Shown here: piece after piece, positions 48,401 through 56,603 of the stretch
How the letters are laid out: every line of letters begins with the position of its first letter
Position numbering within the stretch: position 1 is the first letter of the stretch
Source: Maribacter dokdonensis DSW-8
GTDB lineage: Bacteria; Bacteroidota; Bacteroidia; Flavobacteriales; Flavobacteriaceae
Assembly (NCBI RefSeq): GCF_001447995.1
Contig: NZ_LDPE01000001.1
Span: forward strand, 682,001-746,000
Direction of reading: 5' to 3'
DNA: 64,000 nucleotides
Position numbers and translations under genes: made by a program
Notes under the pieces: model-generated
Told to the model about the DNA's origin: nothing
The model's input: the letters and a program-made list of their open reading frames with translations, nothing else
The model's database searches: none

Positions 48401-48844
48401 GATAATAAAATCCGCATTTGGCATTCCTCTTGGGTGACTCAAAAATTGAGCTCCTGCTAAGTCATTGTACCAACCCCAGTCATATTCAGTATCTGCCGCA
48501 GCATGCACACCTACATAACCGCCACCGGCTTGAATGTAGCGCTCAAAAGCCGCTTCTTGGTATTGGTCCAAGACATTACCCGTTGTACTTAAAAAGATAA
48601 CAGCTGAATATTGCTTTAAATTTTCATCAGTAAACAGTTCTGCATTTTTGGTAGTATCTACGGCAAATCCATTTTCTAATCCTAGCTTTTGGATTGCTGC
48701 AACCCCCGCTGGTATAGATGCATGCTTAAAAGCCATTGTTTTAGAGAACACCAATACCTTTGGTTCTCCTTCTCGTTTATTGCCACCACATGAGACAATA
48801 ATAAGCGCAAAGCCCAAAAGCAGCGCATTGAAGATTTTTTTCAT
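45449..48844 (-). CDS. Multidomain lipoprotein: ThuA, sugar dehydrogenase, PKD, cytochrome c, CBM
   Basis: A 1131-residue lipoprotein (lipobox IIVSC, Cys19). In order: ThuA-like domain (about 28-245; 'YVGVHAAADTEYDWGWY'), a PQQ-type glucose/sorbosone dehydrogenase propeller (about 255-690; 'LYLSTGDNT', 'GHRNPYRISVDMKRGYVYWGDVGPDA'), a PKD domain (about 700-790), a mono-heme cytochrome c domain with CKTCH (878-882) and a C-terminal CBM6-like beta-sandwich (about 990-1130). This points to periplasmic or surface oxidation of a carbohydrate with built-in electron transfer to heme. The substrate is unknown. It is monocistronic. Confidence 0.88.
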   Translation of the reverse strand: MKKIFNALLLGFALIIVSCGGNKREGEPKVLVFSKTMAFKHASIPAGVAAIQKLGLENGFAVDTTKNAELFTDENLKQYSAVIFLSTTGNVLDQYQEAAFERYIQAGGGYVGVHAAADTEYDWGWYNDLAGAQFLSHPRGMPNADFIIKDKNFVATQFFTDSVWNRTDELYNYKNINPDVNVLMTLDESSYEGGQNGDFHPIAWYHDYDGGRAFYTGGGHADASYSEDLFLKHLLGGIQYAIGENLVLDYGKTTSQIPPDADRFTKVTLSEGMFFEPTEMAVLPNGDVLVAQRRGEVMLYNDQTQELTEVLKLDVYSKTLNTPGVNAEEGLMGLQKDPDYANNHWIYLYYAPTGDQWVNRLSRFKFVDGKFDTDSEQVILDVDSQREICCHTGGSIAFGPDGLLYLSTGDNTTPFNEKGAKYVHSGFGPMNDIPGHEQYDARRSSGNTNDLRGKILRIKVKEDGSYDIPEGNLFPVGTEKTRPEIYTMGHRNPYRISVDMKRGYVYWGDVGPDARADSLGTRGPRGYDEMNQAKKAGNFGWPMFIGDNYAYNEYNYETGESGPEYDPAKPMNTSRNNTGLTELPPAMPAYVYYPYDDSQAFPQTATGGRNAMAGPTYYSDMFQGDEKLPSYYDGKVIIYDWMRGWMFAVHLDENGDFSKMEPFAPNIKVNNLIDMEVGPNGKIYLLEYGSGWFSQNANSALGYIQFNGGNRPPLIDNITVSETAGKTPLTVNATVEASDRENDAIKYIWDFGNGDTKETTEPKVSYSYTDAGAYKLKVTVADDKGTEVISESTGIIAGNSRPEVAIAIDGGAPAFYLPGQKISYDVSVTDPDGTAIDPNNIFVSVDYLEGMDKVAMSMGHQQVSAAVTGKALTQAMDCKTCHKEAEASIGPNYKDVAAKYKERRDALKYIQGKIKTGGNGVWGEVTMPAHPNITTDESRQIALYILSLNGDEKKEKSLPAKGTITAESSAPGNMLVITASYTDAGAEGTIPLTGSKTIAIPSSTVKFNDQMKLDGMQAMQFGGMDLLLINKAAGWFMLENMSLKGVKSVSLTAGWQEAPNMYFDFEIHENTPDGPLLGKGQMPSQQQGSQGTMITIPITGKVSGDGPYYITFNGEEGKELAQVALTGAVFK

Positions 48845-48970
48845 ACGTTATTCGTTGTTGTTTAGTTGATTTTAGAATGCATAAAAATAGGGCGTGCAGT
48901 TGTATTAACCAATAGTTTCTATATTAAACATTGTACATTTATGATAAATTAATACCCTTTTAATAGAATT

Positions 48971-49567
48971 ATGTTAGAAATACCCGAACTATACTTTAAA
49001 AATGACACTGAATTCAAAAATTGGTTACATAATAATCATTTCGACTATAAAGGTATTCACCTGATCTTCTACTCCGTTGCCCACGAAAACGAAAGTATGC
49101 GCTGGGAAGAAGCTGTTAGGGTAGCACTTTGCTATGGATGGATTGACAGTACGGTAAAAAGTTTAGGTGACGGTAAGCGAAAACAATACTTCTGCCCAAG
49201 AAAACCCAAAAGCGTTTGGAGCAAGGTCAATAAAAATCATATTAAAGATTTAAAATCCAATGGCTTAATGCATGAAGCAGGATTAGCTTCGATTAAAATT
49301 GCAAAAGAAAATGGATCATGGACTTCTTTAGATGATGTTGAAAACGGAGTCATACCCGAAGCATTACAAATTGCTTTCGAAAAAAATAGCCAGGCACATA
49401 CCAACTTCAAGAACTTTACCCATAGCCAACGCAAAAGCTACCTATATTGGTTAAACCAAGCTAAGCGAGAAGAAACCAAGGCGAAACGTATAAAGGAAAT
49501 TATACAACATGCCCATGAGAATATCAAATATAGAAATGGCGGTGGTTGGCAGGCTATTAAAAAATGA
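48971..49567 (+). CDS. YdeI/OmpD-associated family protein
   Basis: A 198-residue cytosolic protein of the YdeI/OmpD-associated (BOF) family: 'FKNWLHNNHFDYKGIHLIFYS', 'WEEAVRVALCYGWIDSTVKSL', 'RKPKSVWSKVNKNHI' and the C-terminal 'HSQRKSYLYWLNQAKREETKAKRIKEII'. In E. coli and Salmonella the homologue is linked to antimicrobial peptide resistance; its biochemistry is unknown. It is divergent from the giant lipoprotein across 126 bp. Confidence 0.85.
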   Translation: MLEIPELYFKNDTEFKNWLHNNHFDYKGIHLIFYSVAHENESMRWEEAVRVALCYGWIDSTVKSLGDGKRKQYFCPRKPKSVWSKVNKNHIKDLKSNGLMHEAGLASIKIAKENGSWTSLDDVENGVIPEALQIAFEKNSQAHTNFKNFTHSQRKSYLYWLNQAKREETKAKRIKEIIQHAHENIKYRNGGGWQAIKK

Positions 49568-49705
49568 AATTAACCAGAGTTTTTTAATCACTTTGGTAAT
49601 AAATAATACATTCATTACCAATGTCTAAAATGCCATAGGATATAAGGCTTAAACTATAATGTACCGCATATTCTTTTTACCTTACCCTTGCAAAACCGCA
49701 TATAT

Positions 49706-51133
49706 ATGATGAGCGTATTGAAAATGATGAAAGCTATTGCCTTGTGTTTACTCATAGCAATTGTAAGCTGTAATAAGGAGAAAGAGGTTACTTATGACAC
49801 TTTGATCAAAAATGGTGCTGTCATCAATCTAGAAGACGGATCGGTCTCAACGGCACATATTTTAATTTCCAATAATAGGATTACCAAAATTACTAAAGAC
49901 ATTGATGCTGATCATCTAAAGGCCAATACGGTTATAGATGCCACAAATAAATTTATAATACCCGGTTTTTGGGATAATCACACCCATTTCAGGGGTGGAG
50001 ATTCTTTAATTGATACCAATAAGAACTTTCTTAAGCTTTTTATGGCCAACGGAATTACCACGGTGCGTGATGCTGGCGGAGACCTAACCTCATCGGTTTT
50101 AAAATGGCGTAAGGCTATTGAAAACAAAGAACTTATTGGACCACGCATTTTTACATCTGGACCTAAAATTGACGGTCCAAAAGGTACATGGGCAGGTTCA
50201 TTGGAAGTTGAAACCGAAGAAGATATTATCACTGCCTTAGATTCTTTACAAGCTATACCGTCTGACTTTGTAAAAATCTACGATAGCCGAATTTCTGGTG
50301 AAAATTATTTGAAGGTGATTCAGGAAAGCGAAAAACGTGGCTTAATTACTTCTGGACATATGCCCTTTACCGTTGAACTAGATGCTACCATTAATGCAGG
50401 TATAGATGCTGTAGAGCATTTATATTATATCATGAAAGGATGCTCAAGCAATGAAAAGGAAATCACCCAAAAACTGATAGACAAAGAAATCGGATTTTGG
50501 GATGCTATGCCCCTACTCCAGTCTTCATATGCCGACTCCACCGCTTTAACAACATTCGGCAAATTGAAAAGAGACAATGTATTTGTTGTTCCTACACTAC
50601 ACATTGGTAGGGTTCTTAGTTATTTGGATGAAGTTGACCATGCTGATGATGACTACTTAAAATATATGGGTCTTGGAATACAACAAACTTATAAAGGCAG
50701 AATTGACCGGGTAAAAAATGCTTCTGCAAAACAGGTTGCCGACCGAAAAGCACTAGATCAATTCTTTGGCGAACTGGCTTTTAACTTGAATAAAAACGGA
50801 GTATCACTTTTGGCGGGATCAGATAGTGGGGCTTACAATAGCTTTACCTACCCAGGCATATCATTACATAAAGAAATGGAAGCTATGGTTGCTACAGGAA
50901 TTTCTCCGCTAGATGCCCTGAAATCATCAGCCTATAACGGAGCATTATTTTTAAAACAAGATGCGGACTATGGTTCTATTACCGAAGGTAAAATTGCCGA
51001 TATTGTTTTACTCAACAGCAATCCGTTAGAAAATATTACAAACACACAAGATATTTATATGGTGCTATCCAACGGAAACCACCATTCCAAATCAGACCTG
51101 GACAGCCTTTTAACATCTGCTATTGTTCACTAA
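49706..51133 (+). CDS. Lipoprotein amidohydrolase (imidazolonepropionase-like)
   Basis: A metal-dependent amidohydrolase of about 475 residues anchored as a lipoprotein (lipobox AIVSC followed by NKEKE). The open frame reaches a TTG at 49688, but ATG 49706 or the adjacent ATGs at 49709/49724 give the better signal peptide. Metal ligands: NHTH, Lys in DFVKIYD (a carboxylated-lysine candidate), His in SGHMPF, His in VEHLY and Asp in AGSDSG. The substrate cannot be inferred (dipeptides and hydantoin-like compounds are typical for the group). Its stop lies just before the start of a second amidohydrolase gene. Confidence 0.87.
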   Translation: MMSVLKMMKAIALCLLIAIVSCNKEKEVTYDTLIKNGAVINLEDGSVSTAHILISNNRITKITKDIDADHLKANTVIDATNKFIIPGFWDNHTHFRGGDSLIDTNKNFLKLFMANGITTVRDAGGDLTSSVLKWRKAIENKELIGPRIFTSGPKIDGPKGTWAGSLEVETEEDIITALDSLQAIPSDFVKIYDSRISGENYLKVIQESEKRGLITSGHMPFTVELDATINAGIDAVEHLYYIMKGCSSNEKEITQKLIDKEIGFWDAMPLLQSSYADSTALTTFGKLKRDNVFVVPTLHIGRVLSYLDEVDHADDDYLKYMGLGIQQTYKGRIDRVKNASAKQVADRKALDQFFGELAFNLNKNGVSLLAGSDSGAYNSFTYPGISLHKEMEAMVATGISPLDALKSSAYNGALFLKQDADYGSITEGKIADIVLLNSNPLENITNTQDIYMVLSNGNHHSKSDLDSLLTSAIVH

Positions 51134-51146
51134 ACCCACTATTGTT

Positions 51147-52391
51147 ATGAAATCCTTTTTTATTGTCCTACTATTCTCTTGTTATCTTGGTTTTTCACAA
51201 ACACTCTTAAAACCAGACCGAGTATTTGATGGTACGGAAATGCATGAAAATTGGGTGGTTTTAGTAGAGGAAAATCTAATAACATATGCCGGTAAATTAT
51301 CTGGCATAGATCTACCTGACCATACAACTGAAATTGAATTAAAGGGAACTACTTTAATGCCCGGTATTATTGAAGGGCATTCCCATATTTTACTACACCC
51401 ATACAACGAAACCGATTGGAACGACCAAGTTCTCAAAGAGTCTCCGGTTGAACGTGCCGTTAGGGCTACGGTACATGTAAAAAATTCTTTAATGGCAGGT
51501 GTAACCACCATGAGAGACCTTGGGGCCGAAGGTGCAGGTTATACAGATGTATACGTAAAGAAAACCATTGAAAACGGTATTATTGACGGACCGCGATTAT
51601 TGGTTGCGGGACCTGCTATTGTAGCTACGGGCGCATACGGTCCAAAAGGTTTCCATGATGGCGTAACGGTACCCTTAGGTGCAGAAGCTACAAGTGGTGT
51701 TGACAATTGTATTACCACCGTTCGTAGGCAAATGGGTAACGGTGCAGATTTGATAAAAATTTATGCCGATTACCGATGGACACCGGGTGCCGATTCCAAA
51801 CCTACATTTCTTCAGGAAGAAATAAATGCAATGGTGGCTACAGCTACTACTGCGGGCAAATATGTGGTTGCCCACGCCAGTACCCCAGAAGGCATGAAAA
51901 GAGCCATTCTTGGTGGTGTGGAAACCATTGAGCATGGCGACGGTGGTACAGCTGAAATTTTTGAATTGATGAAAGAAAAAGGTGTTGGCCTATGCCCTAC
52001 CCTTGCCGCAGGTGATGCCATTACACAATATAGAGGTTGGAACAAAAGCACCGATCCTGAGCCGGAACGAATTCAACAGAAACGAAAATCATTTAAAATG
52101 GCGCTCGATTCTGGCGTGCAAATTGTTTTTGGTGGCGATGTAGGTGTTTTTCCTCATGGAGAAAATTATCGAGAGATGGAATTAATGGTAGATTATGGTA
52201 TGAAACCCTTAGACGTTTTAATTTCCGCCACTTCTAACAATGCCAAAATGTTTCACTTAAATCAATTAGGAAACTTAAAAAAAGGCTTTCTAGCCGATAT
52301 CATTGCCGTTGAAGGAAATCCTACCAAGGATATCTCCGTAATGAAGAATGTATCTTTTGTAATGAAAGATGGGGTGGTTTATAAGGAATAG
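51147..52391 (+). CDS. Secreted amidohydrolase, paralog of the upstream gene
   Basis: An amidohydrolase of 414 residues with a cleavable signal peptide (ending LGFSQ). ATG 51147 is chosen; the frame extends to a TTG at 51123 that would overlap the upstream gene and weaken the signal peptide. Metal ligands: GHSH, Lys in DLIKIYADYRW, His in VAHASTPEG, His in IEHGDGG and Asp in GGDVGVFPHG. It is 13 bp downstream of a lipoprotein amidohydrolase, so the pair probably act on related substrates in the periplasm or outside. Confidence 0.88.
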   Translation: MKSFFIVLLFSCYLGFSQTLLKPDRVFDGTEMHENWVVLVEENLITYAGKLSGIDLPDHTTEIELKGTTLMPGIIEGHSHILLHPYNETDWNDQVLKESPVERAVRATVHVKNSLMAGVTTMRDLGAEGAGYTDVYVKKTIENGIIDGPRLLVAGPAIVATGAYGPKGFHDGVTVPLGAEATSGVDNCITTVRRQMGNGADLIKIYADYRWTPGADSKPTFLQEEINAMVATATTAGKYVVAHASTPEGMKRAILGGVETIEHGDGGTAEIFELMKEKGVGLCPTLAAGDAITQYRGWNKSTDPEPERIQQKRKSFKMALDSGVQIVFGGDVGVFPHGENYREMELMVDYGMKPLDVLISATSNNAKMFHLNQLGNLKKGFLADIIAVEGNPTKDISVMKNVSFVMKDGVVYKE

Positions 52392-52561
52392 TTGTCCGCT
52401 GCCCGTTCACTTCGGCTCCGCTCAGTGACCAAAAATCGTTTTTCGTTTTTCGTTGTTGGTTGTTCGCCATAACGAGCGCAACGCAGCTATTTCGAGACTA
52501 TTAATCGTTGTACTTAATACTAATTACTTTGAACTTGATACTTTGTACTAAGTACTTAATA
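52392..52561. repeat. Interspersed flavobacterial-type repeat in intergenic DNA
   Basis: This spacer contains the GC-rich hairpin-forming CACTTCGGCTCCGCTCAGTG (52409-52430 area), a tandem CGTTTTT tract (52436-52455), an ACGAGCGCAACGCAGC block and a TACTTAATACTAATTAC / ATACTTTGTACTAAGTAC tract (52511-52562). Part of the last block recurs at 28906-28942. No gene is seen. It looks like a dispersed repeat composite, not a terminator. Confidence 0.55.
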
Positions 52562-53188
52562 CTATTTTCCCGCATCCTTGGTAATTCTCAACGCACTAGA
52601 AACTATAAATATGATGAAACAGGTTTCTATTATACGTTGTAAAATACCTCTATAGTCAGATTCCGGATTTGAGAATAGCGCGAATATGAAAATACCGCTG
52701 ATGATTCCCGTAACAATCGCTATTTGAGATAAGCGATCGTAGTTCTCAGATTTCTTTAAACCCAACCCTATTCCCATCAAACAAATAGGAAAAAATATAT
52801 ACGTTAAAGATGCTACTGCATTATGTATAAGTTGAGCTAGGCTGGAGTCCATTACATCTGTTGGGCACCCGGCATCACATGGAAATAATCCTACCAAAGT
52901 AGTTCCCAATCCGTAGAAAAGTGCCAAACCAAAAAATCCCGCTACCACTAACTTTGAGCTTGGAAATTTTTTGGGAGCACTAAAACAATACATAGTTAGG
53001 AGAATTCCGCTTGGTACATAGCCGAAGTATTGCAAATACAATCCATATTCAGTATTAGATGCAAAAGATTCACTTATGTACTGACTTACTACGCTGTAAT
53101 CTTCAATTAATAACGGACCAACAATAGCGGCAATCGCAAATAAACTAACTCCTAAAATACCTATATACGCTATTAGCTTATTGCTCAT
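52562..53188 (-). CDS. DUF998 membrane protein
   Basis: A 208-residue integral membrane protein with about six helices and the family hallmark 'DYSVVSQYISE' after the first helix and 'FPCDAGCP' in the middle loop. DUF998 is of unknown function. The gene abuts the repeat composite at its 3' side and is 61 bp from the sterol desaturase gene upstream on the same strand. Confidence 0.85.
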   Translation of the reverse strand: MSNKLIAYIGILGVSLFAIAAIVGPLLIEDYSVVSQYISESFASNTEYGLYLQYFGYVPSGILLTMYCFSAPKKFPSSKLVVAGFFGLALFYGLGTTLVGLFPCDAGCPTDVMDSSLAQLIHNAVASLTYIFFPICLMGIGLGLKKSENYDRLSQIAIVTGIISGIFIFALFSNPESDYRGILQRIIETCFIIFIVSSALRITKDAGK

Positions 53189-53249
53189 ATTGAAAATTGA
53201 ATTGGTTGGTTGTTTATATGACGATAATCATTCAGTATTGTTACAGCAA

Positions 53250-54149
53250 TTACAATTCCGCATTCTTACTTTCTTCCCAATCCCTCCGCAAATCTGTAGA
53301 AAGAATACTAGTGCCATCATGTTTCCAGCCCGGTGGTTTTGTCAAGTATTTGAACCTATTTACCAATGAGGTTTTTGAAGTAAAGAAATCGGTCAACATT
53401 TTGTACCACTCTCCAAAAGCAATTTTTATAGGATTATACGTGTTTATGTTCGTTACCAAACCGTATACCGGTTTTTCTACCTCGGGCTCAAAGGTGCCGA
53501 ACAATCTATCCCAAATAATAAAAATACCGGCATGGTTTCTATCTAAATATTGCGGATTGGTGGCATGGTGTACCCTGTGGTGACTGGGCGTATTAAAAAC
53601 AGCTTCAAACCATTTGGGCAGTTTGGTAATATACTCGGTATGAATCCAATATTGATAAATAAGACTGACGGACATCTGTACCAAAACCATCACCGGATGA
53701 AAACCGATGAGTATGAGCGGAGTCCAAAAAATAAAGGTGTAAAATCCGCCTGACCAAGATTGTCTTAAAGCCGTGCTTAGATTGTAATTTTTAGAGGAAT
53801 GATGTACCACATGGCTAGCCCAGAAAAACCGACTTACATGACTGGTCCTATGAAACCAATAATAGCAAAGGTCTTCGGCAAATAAAAGTATTAACCAAGA
53901 CCACCACGCAAACGGAATTTCAAAAATATGATAGAAATTATACAGCAAATAAAAGAACCCTAATGCAATGCCCTTGGTTACCAAGCCAATGGCCACATTA
54001 CCCAACCCCATTACAATTGAAGTACCCGCATCTTTAAACTCATAATCATGTAGCTTGATTTTTACCGACAGTATTACTTCTAAAATTACCGTGACCGTAA
54101 AAAACGGAATGGCATAGTGAATTAAATTAGGTATTTCGGGTATTTGCAT
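53250..54149 (-). CDS. Sterol desaturase / fatty acid hydroxylase-family protein
   Basis: A 299-residue membrane di-iron hydroxylase. The histidine boxes are intact: HRTSH (100-104), HVVHH (113-117) and HHRVHH (190-195), with an additional His at 170 in 'YWIHTEYI'. Four hydrophobic segments surround them. Family members hydroxylate or desaturate lipids; in Bacteroidota the substrate is unsettled (carotenoids, hopanoids or fatty acids). The DUF998 gene follows downstream on the same strand. Confidence 0.88.
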   Translation of the reverse strand: MQIPEIPNLIHYAIPFFTVTVILEVILSVKIKLHDYEFKDAGTSIVMGLGNVAIGLVTKGIALGFFYLLYNFYHIFEIPFAWWSWLILLFAEDLCYYWFHRTSHVSRFFWASHVVHHSSKNYNLSTALRQSWSGGFYTFIFWTPLILIGFHPVMVLVQMSVSLIYQYWIHTEYITKLPKWFEAVFNTPSHHRVHHATNPQYLDRNHAGIFIIWDRLFGTFEPEVEKPVYGLVTNINTYNPIKIAFGEWYKMLTDFFTSKTSLVNRFKYLTKPPGWKHDGTSILSTDLRRDWEESKNAEL

Positions 54150-54345
54150 GGCGGTTAATTATCTGTTTTAACCTTTCTAATTTACGAATCTATTTGGTCA
54201 ACTACAATTGCTTAAAAAGACAACTTTTATCACTCATAAAAAATGATAGCAGTATAAGAAAATCATATGGGTTATGTAACATTTGTCACCCATAAACAGG
54301 GGCTTTATTCGTAATTTTACATCAAGAAATTAAAACAACATACTT

Positions 54346-54822
54346 ATGGAATCTTTACATAAAAACGTGGGAATAGACCAAGATTACAAAATAGAGATCG
54401 GTGATAAATTAAACCTTCTTTTAGCTAATTATCAAGTTCATTATATGAATTTGAGAGGTATGCATTGGAATGTAAAAGGAAGCAATTTCTTTCTTCTACA
54501 TGAAAAATTTGAAGAGTTATACACCGAAGCTACTGAAACCGTTGATGAGATCGCTGAACGTATTTTGACCCTAGATCAACAACCTTTACATACGTTTGAA
54601 GATTACTTGGACAACAAGACTATTAGAATCATCAAAGAAGTGTCTGACGGTGCTACAGGTATATCTTTATTGATAGATAACTTGAACGAGTTATTGATTC
54701 AAGAGCGAGAAATTTTGGAATTTTCATCTGACAACAATGATGAAGGTACCGCTACGTTGATTAGCGATTTAATATCCGGACAAGAAAAACTAATCTGGAT
54801 GCTTAAGTCTACCTTACAATAG
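54346..54822 (+). CDS. dps: Dps-family ferritin-like DNA-protection protein
   Basis: A 158-residue Dps. The intersubunit ferroxidase ligands fall at His40, His52, Asp67 and Glu71, exactly the spacing of Listeria Dps (31/43/58/62); the motif is MHWNVKG ... EATETVDEIAERI. It oxidises Fe(II) with peroxide and stores the iron in a 12-mer, protecting DNA. The N-terminus lacks a Lys-rich DNA-binding tail, so direct DNA binding may be weak. It is monocistronic and followed by a terminator. Confidence 0.94.
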   Translation: MESLHKNVGIDQDYKIEIGDKLNLLLANYQVHYMNLRGMHWNVKGSNFFLLHEKFEELYTEATETVDEIAERILTLDQQPLHTFEDYLDNKTIRIIKEVSDGATGISLLIDNLNELLIQEREILEFSSDNNDEGTATLISDLISGQEKLIWMLKSTLQ

Positions 54823-54841
54823 CACATAGTTTTACCTAAAT

Positions 54842-54880
54842 AAAATGGCAAAAGTCTACTTAGAATTTTGCCATTTTTTA
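54842..54880. terminator. Terminator after dps
   Basis: AAAATGGCAAAA (54842-54853) pairs with TTTTGCCATTTT (54866-54877), then a run of T. It also lies downstream of the convergent gene at 54911. Confidence 0.82.
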
Positions 54881-54910
54881 TACTCCTTATTTACTTTAAA
54901 GATAGTACGA

Positions 54911-55543
54911 TTACTTTGTATTTGTTGGGGAACGTTTTTCAATTTCCAAAGCGCGACTATAAAAGTTACGAAATTGGACTTTATTATATTTTGCGCGCAT
55001 GGCGCTCAAAACATCAGATAAGCTTAGACTACACCAATCCCAAAGCATGGTATCAAAATTATAGACATACATTTGTTTTTTCACTTCGGCTCTTATGGCA
55101 TCGATTTCAGTGGCGGTAAATCCGTTTTCCAGAAGTCTCTCCAACACCCGTTGCTCGTTCTCTTTGGTAAATTCCGTATCCAAGTATGGTTCTAGAAGCC
55201 AATCCCAATTCCAACTATAGGGTATCAATTTTAAATTATGAACTTTAGCGAAATGCGCTAGCTCCTTCTTCTTTTCAGCGGACACAAAAACAATATCATC
55301 TTTTACATATACTTTACACAAACCAAACTCTAAGGAAATAGCATCAATTTCATGGGCTTCTATGCTTGCTGAAGGATAGACGACCGAAGGTTCAAAAGGG
55401 TAATCCGAAATTTCAATACTGCTTTCTCCTATGCTAGATGTTCCAATACCACAGAGTAGCCTTTTAGCGGTTATGGCATTTCTAGAAATGGTAAAACCGG
55501 TGAGCCCGTTTAACTTGAACATGTTTTTTAAAAACTTCAGCAC
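54911..55543 (-). CDS. Hypothetical protein, no family recognised
   Basis: A 210-residue cytosolic protein I do not recognise. It has no signal peptide or membrane helix. Visible features are a Trp cluster (SWNWDWLLEPYLDTEFT, about 120-136) and an alternating acidic/basic helical C-terminal half. It is 30 bp downstream of a VOC-family gene on the same strand and may share its transcript. Composition and codon use look like the neighbours, so it is probably a real gene. Confidence 0.65.
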   Translation of the reverse strand: MLKFLKNMFKLNGLTGFTISRNAITAKRLLCGIGTSSIGESSIEISDYPFEPSVVYPSASIEAHEIDAISLEFGLCKVYVKDDIVFVSAEKKKELAHFAKVHNLKLIPYSWNWDWLLEPYLDTEFTKENEQRVLERLLENGFTATEIDAIRAEVKKQMYVYNFDTMLWDWCSLSLSDVLSAMRAKYNKVQFRNFYSRALEIEKRSPTNTK

Positions 55544-55573
55544 TATCTTCTTTGGTTTAAAATGGACCTATAA

Positions 55574-55966
55574 TTAAGAAGCAGGTTCCAATAAATCCCA
55601 TAGGTTGCCATATAGGTCTTTGAATACGGCTACCATACCATACGGCATCTTTTCTGGCTCTCTAACAAACTTTACACCTCTTTCTACCATGGCATAGTAA
55701 TCTCGCCAAAAATCATCTGTATACAAAAATAGAAATACCCGTCCGCCTGTTTGGTTTCCTATCCTTGATTCCTGCGCTTCATTGTCCGCTTTTGCCAAAA
55801 CCAAAGTGCATTGCCCATCACCTGGTGGTGTAACTGTGACCCAACGTTTTTCCCCTTCTAACGGGGTATCTTCCACCAGTAGGAAGTCTAATTTTTTAGT
55901 ATAAAATTCAATGGCTTTATCGTAATCATCAACGACCAATGCTATACGTGCTATGGATTGCTTCAA
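55574..55966 (-). CDS. VOC-family (glyoxalase/bleomycin resistance-like) protein
   Basis: A 130-residue single-module VOC protein: 'ARIALVVDDYDKAIEFYTKKLDF' start, 'VTVTPPGDGQCTLVLAKA' and the C-terminal 'VFKDLYGNLWDLLE' with candidate metal ligand Glu. The usual first His ligand is replaced (IARIALVV), so metal binding is uncertain. Substrate unknown. It is 20 bp after the PNPOx-like gene upstream, probably the same operon. Confidence 0.83.
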   Translation of the reverse strand: MKQSIARIALVVDDYDKAIEFYTKKLDFLLVEDTPLEGEKRWVTVTPPGDGQCTLVLAKADNEAQESRIGNQTGGRVFLFLYTDDFWRDYYAMVERGVKFVREPEKMPYGMVAVFKDLYGNLWDLLEPAS

Positions 55967-55986
55967 TATATTGTTTATTTTATCTG

Positions 55987-56532
55987 TTAGTTTCCTAAAA
56001 TATGGGTTTCAAAACCATCTATACTTTTGGTATTCTTATTTTTCCAATATTCTTTGATCTTTTCCTCACCTTGCTTTTTAGACCAATCGTTTAAGGTAGT
56101 TCGTTCTTCTCTAAAATCCATGAACGGAACGGCGAATCCGCACGAGGTCTGAACCAAGTCCACTTGCATTTCTATAATTTGCCGGGACCCTGTATTTTCA
56201 GGAAAAAGGTTAATGTACTTTGAAAATTCTTGATCTCTTCTATGGTATATTTTAGCTACACCGTACAATCTCAAAATTATAGGTTTACCCTCAAAGGCAC
56301 AGAACATTATGGTCATTCTATTATTTTTGATCAGGTGTGCAGCGGTTTCATTACCACTACCGGTTAGATTTAACCAAACAATTTTATTCTTGTTAATGAC
56401 CCGAAAGGAGTCCGTTCCCTTTGGCGAGACATTTACATTGCCCTCTTCAGCCGCAGTACCCACAAAAAATATGTTCTGATGTTCTATGAATTCCTGTAAT
56501 TGAGGTGTAATGGATTCCAATTTCTTTCCCAT
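55987..56532 (-). CDS. Pyridoxamine 5'-phosphate oxidase-family flavoprotein
   Basis: A 181-residue split-barrel FMN-binding protein: 'IEHQNIFFVGTAAEEGNVNVSPKGTDSF' and 'GNETAAHLIKNNRMTIMFCAFEGKPIILRLYG' are typical of the general PNPOx-like group rather than of true PdxH. The biochemical role is unknown (flavin- or F420-type reductase or heme-related activity are known in the clan). It is the first gene of a three-gene minus-strand unit with the VOC and unknown genes. Confidence 0.85.
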   Translation of the reverse strand: MGKKLESITPQLQEFIEHQNIFFVGTAAEEGNVNVSPKGTDSFRVINKNKIVWLNLTGSGNETAAHLIKNNRMTIMFCAFEGKPIILRLYGVAKIYHRRDQEFSKYINLFPENTGSRQIIEMQVDLVQTSCGFAVPFMDFREERTTLNDWSKKQGEEKIKEYWKNKNTKSIDGFETHILGN

Positions 56533-56603
56533 GGTTATTTGTTTGGTGGGTTTAGATTATATTTTATTTGACCAAAGTCAAACTATAATATTCTAAAACA
56601 ATA

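Noticed and set aside
53197..53583. 128-codon plus-strand frame
   Set aside because: Antisense to the sterol desaturase gene, whose histidine boxes are intact.
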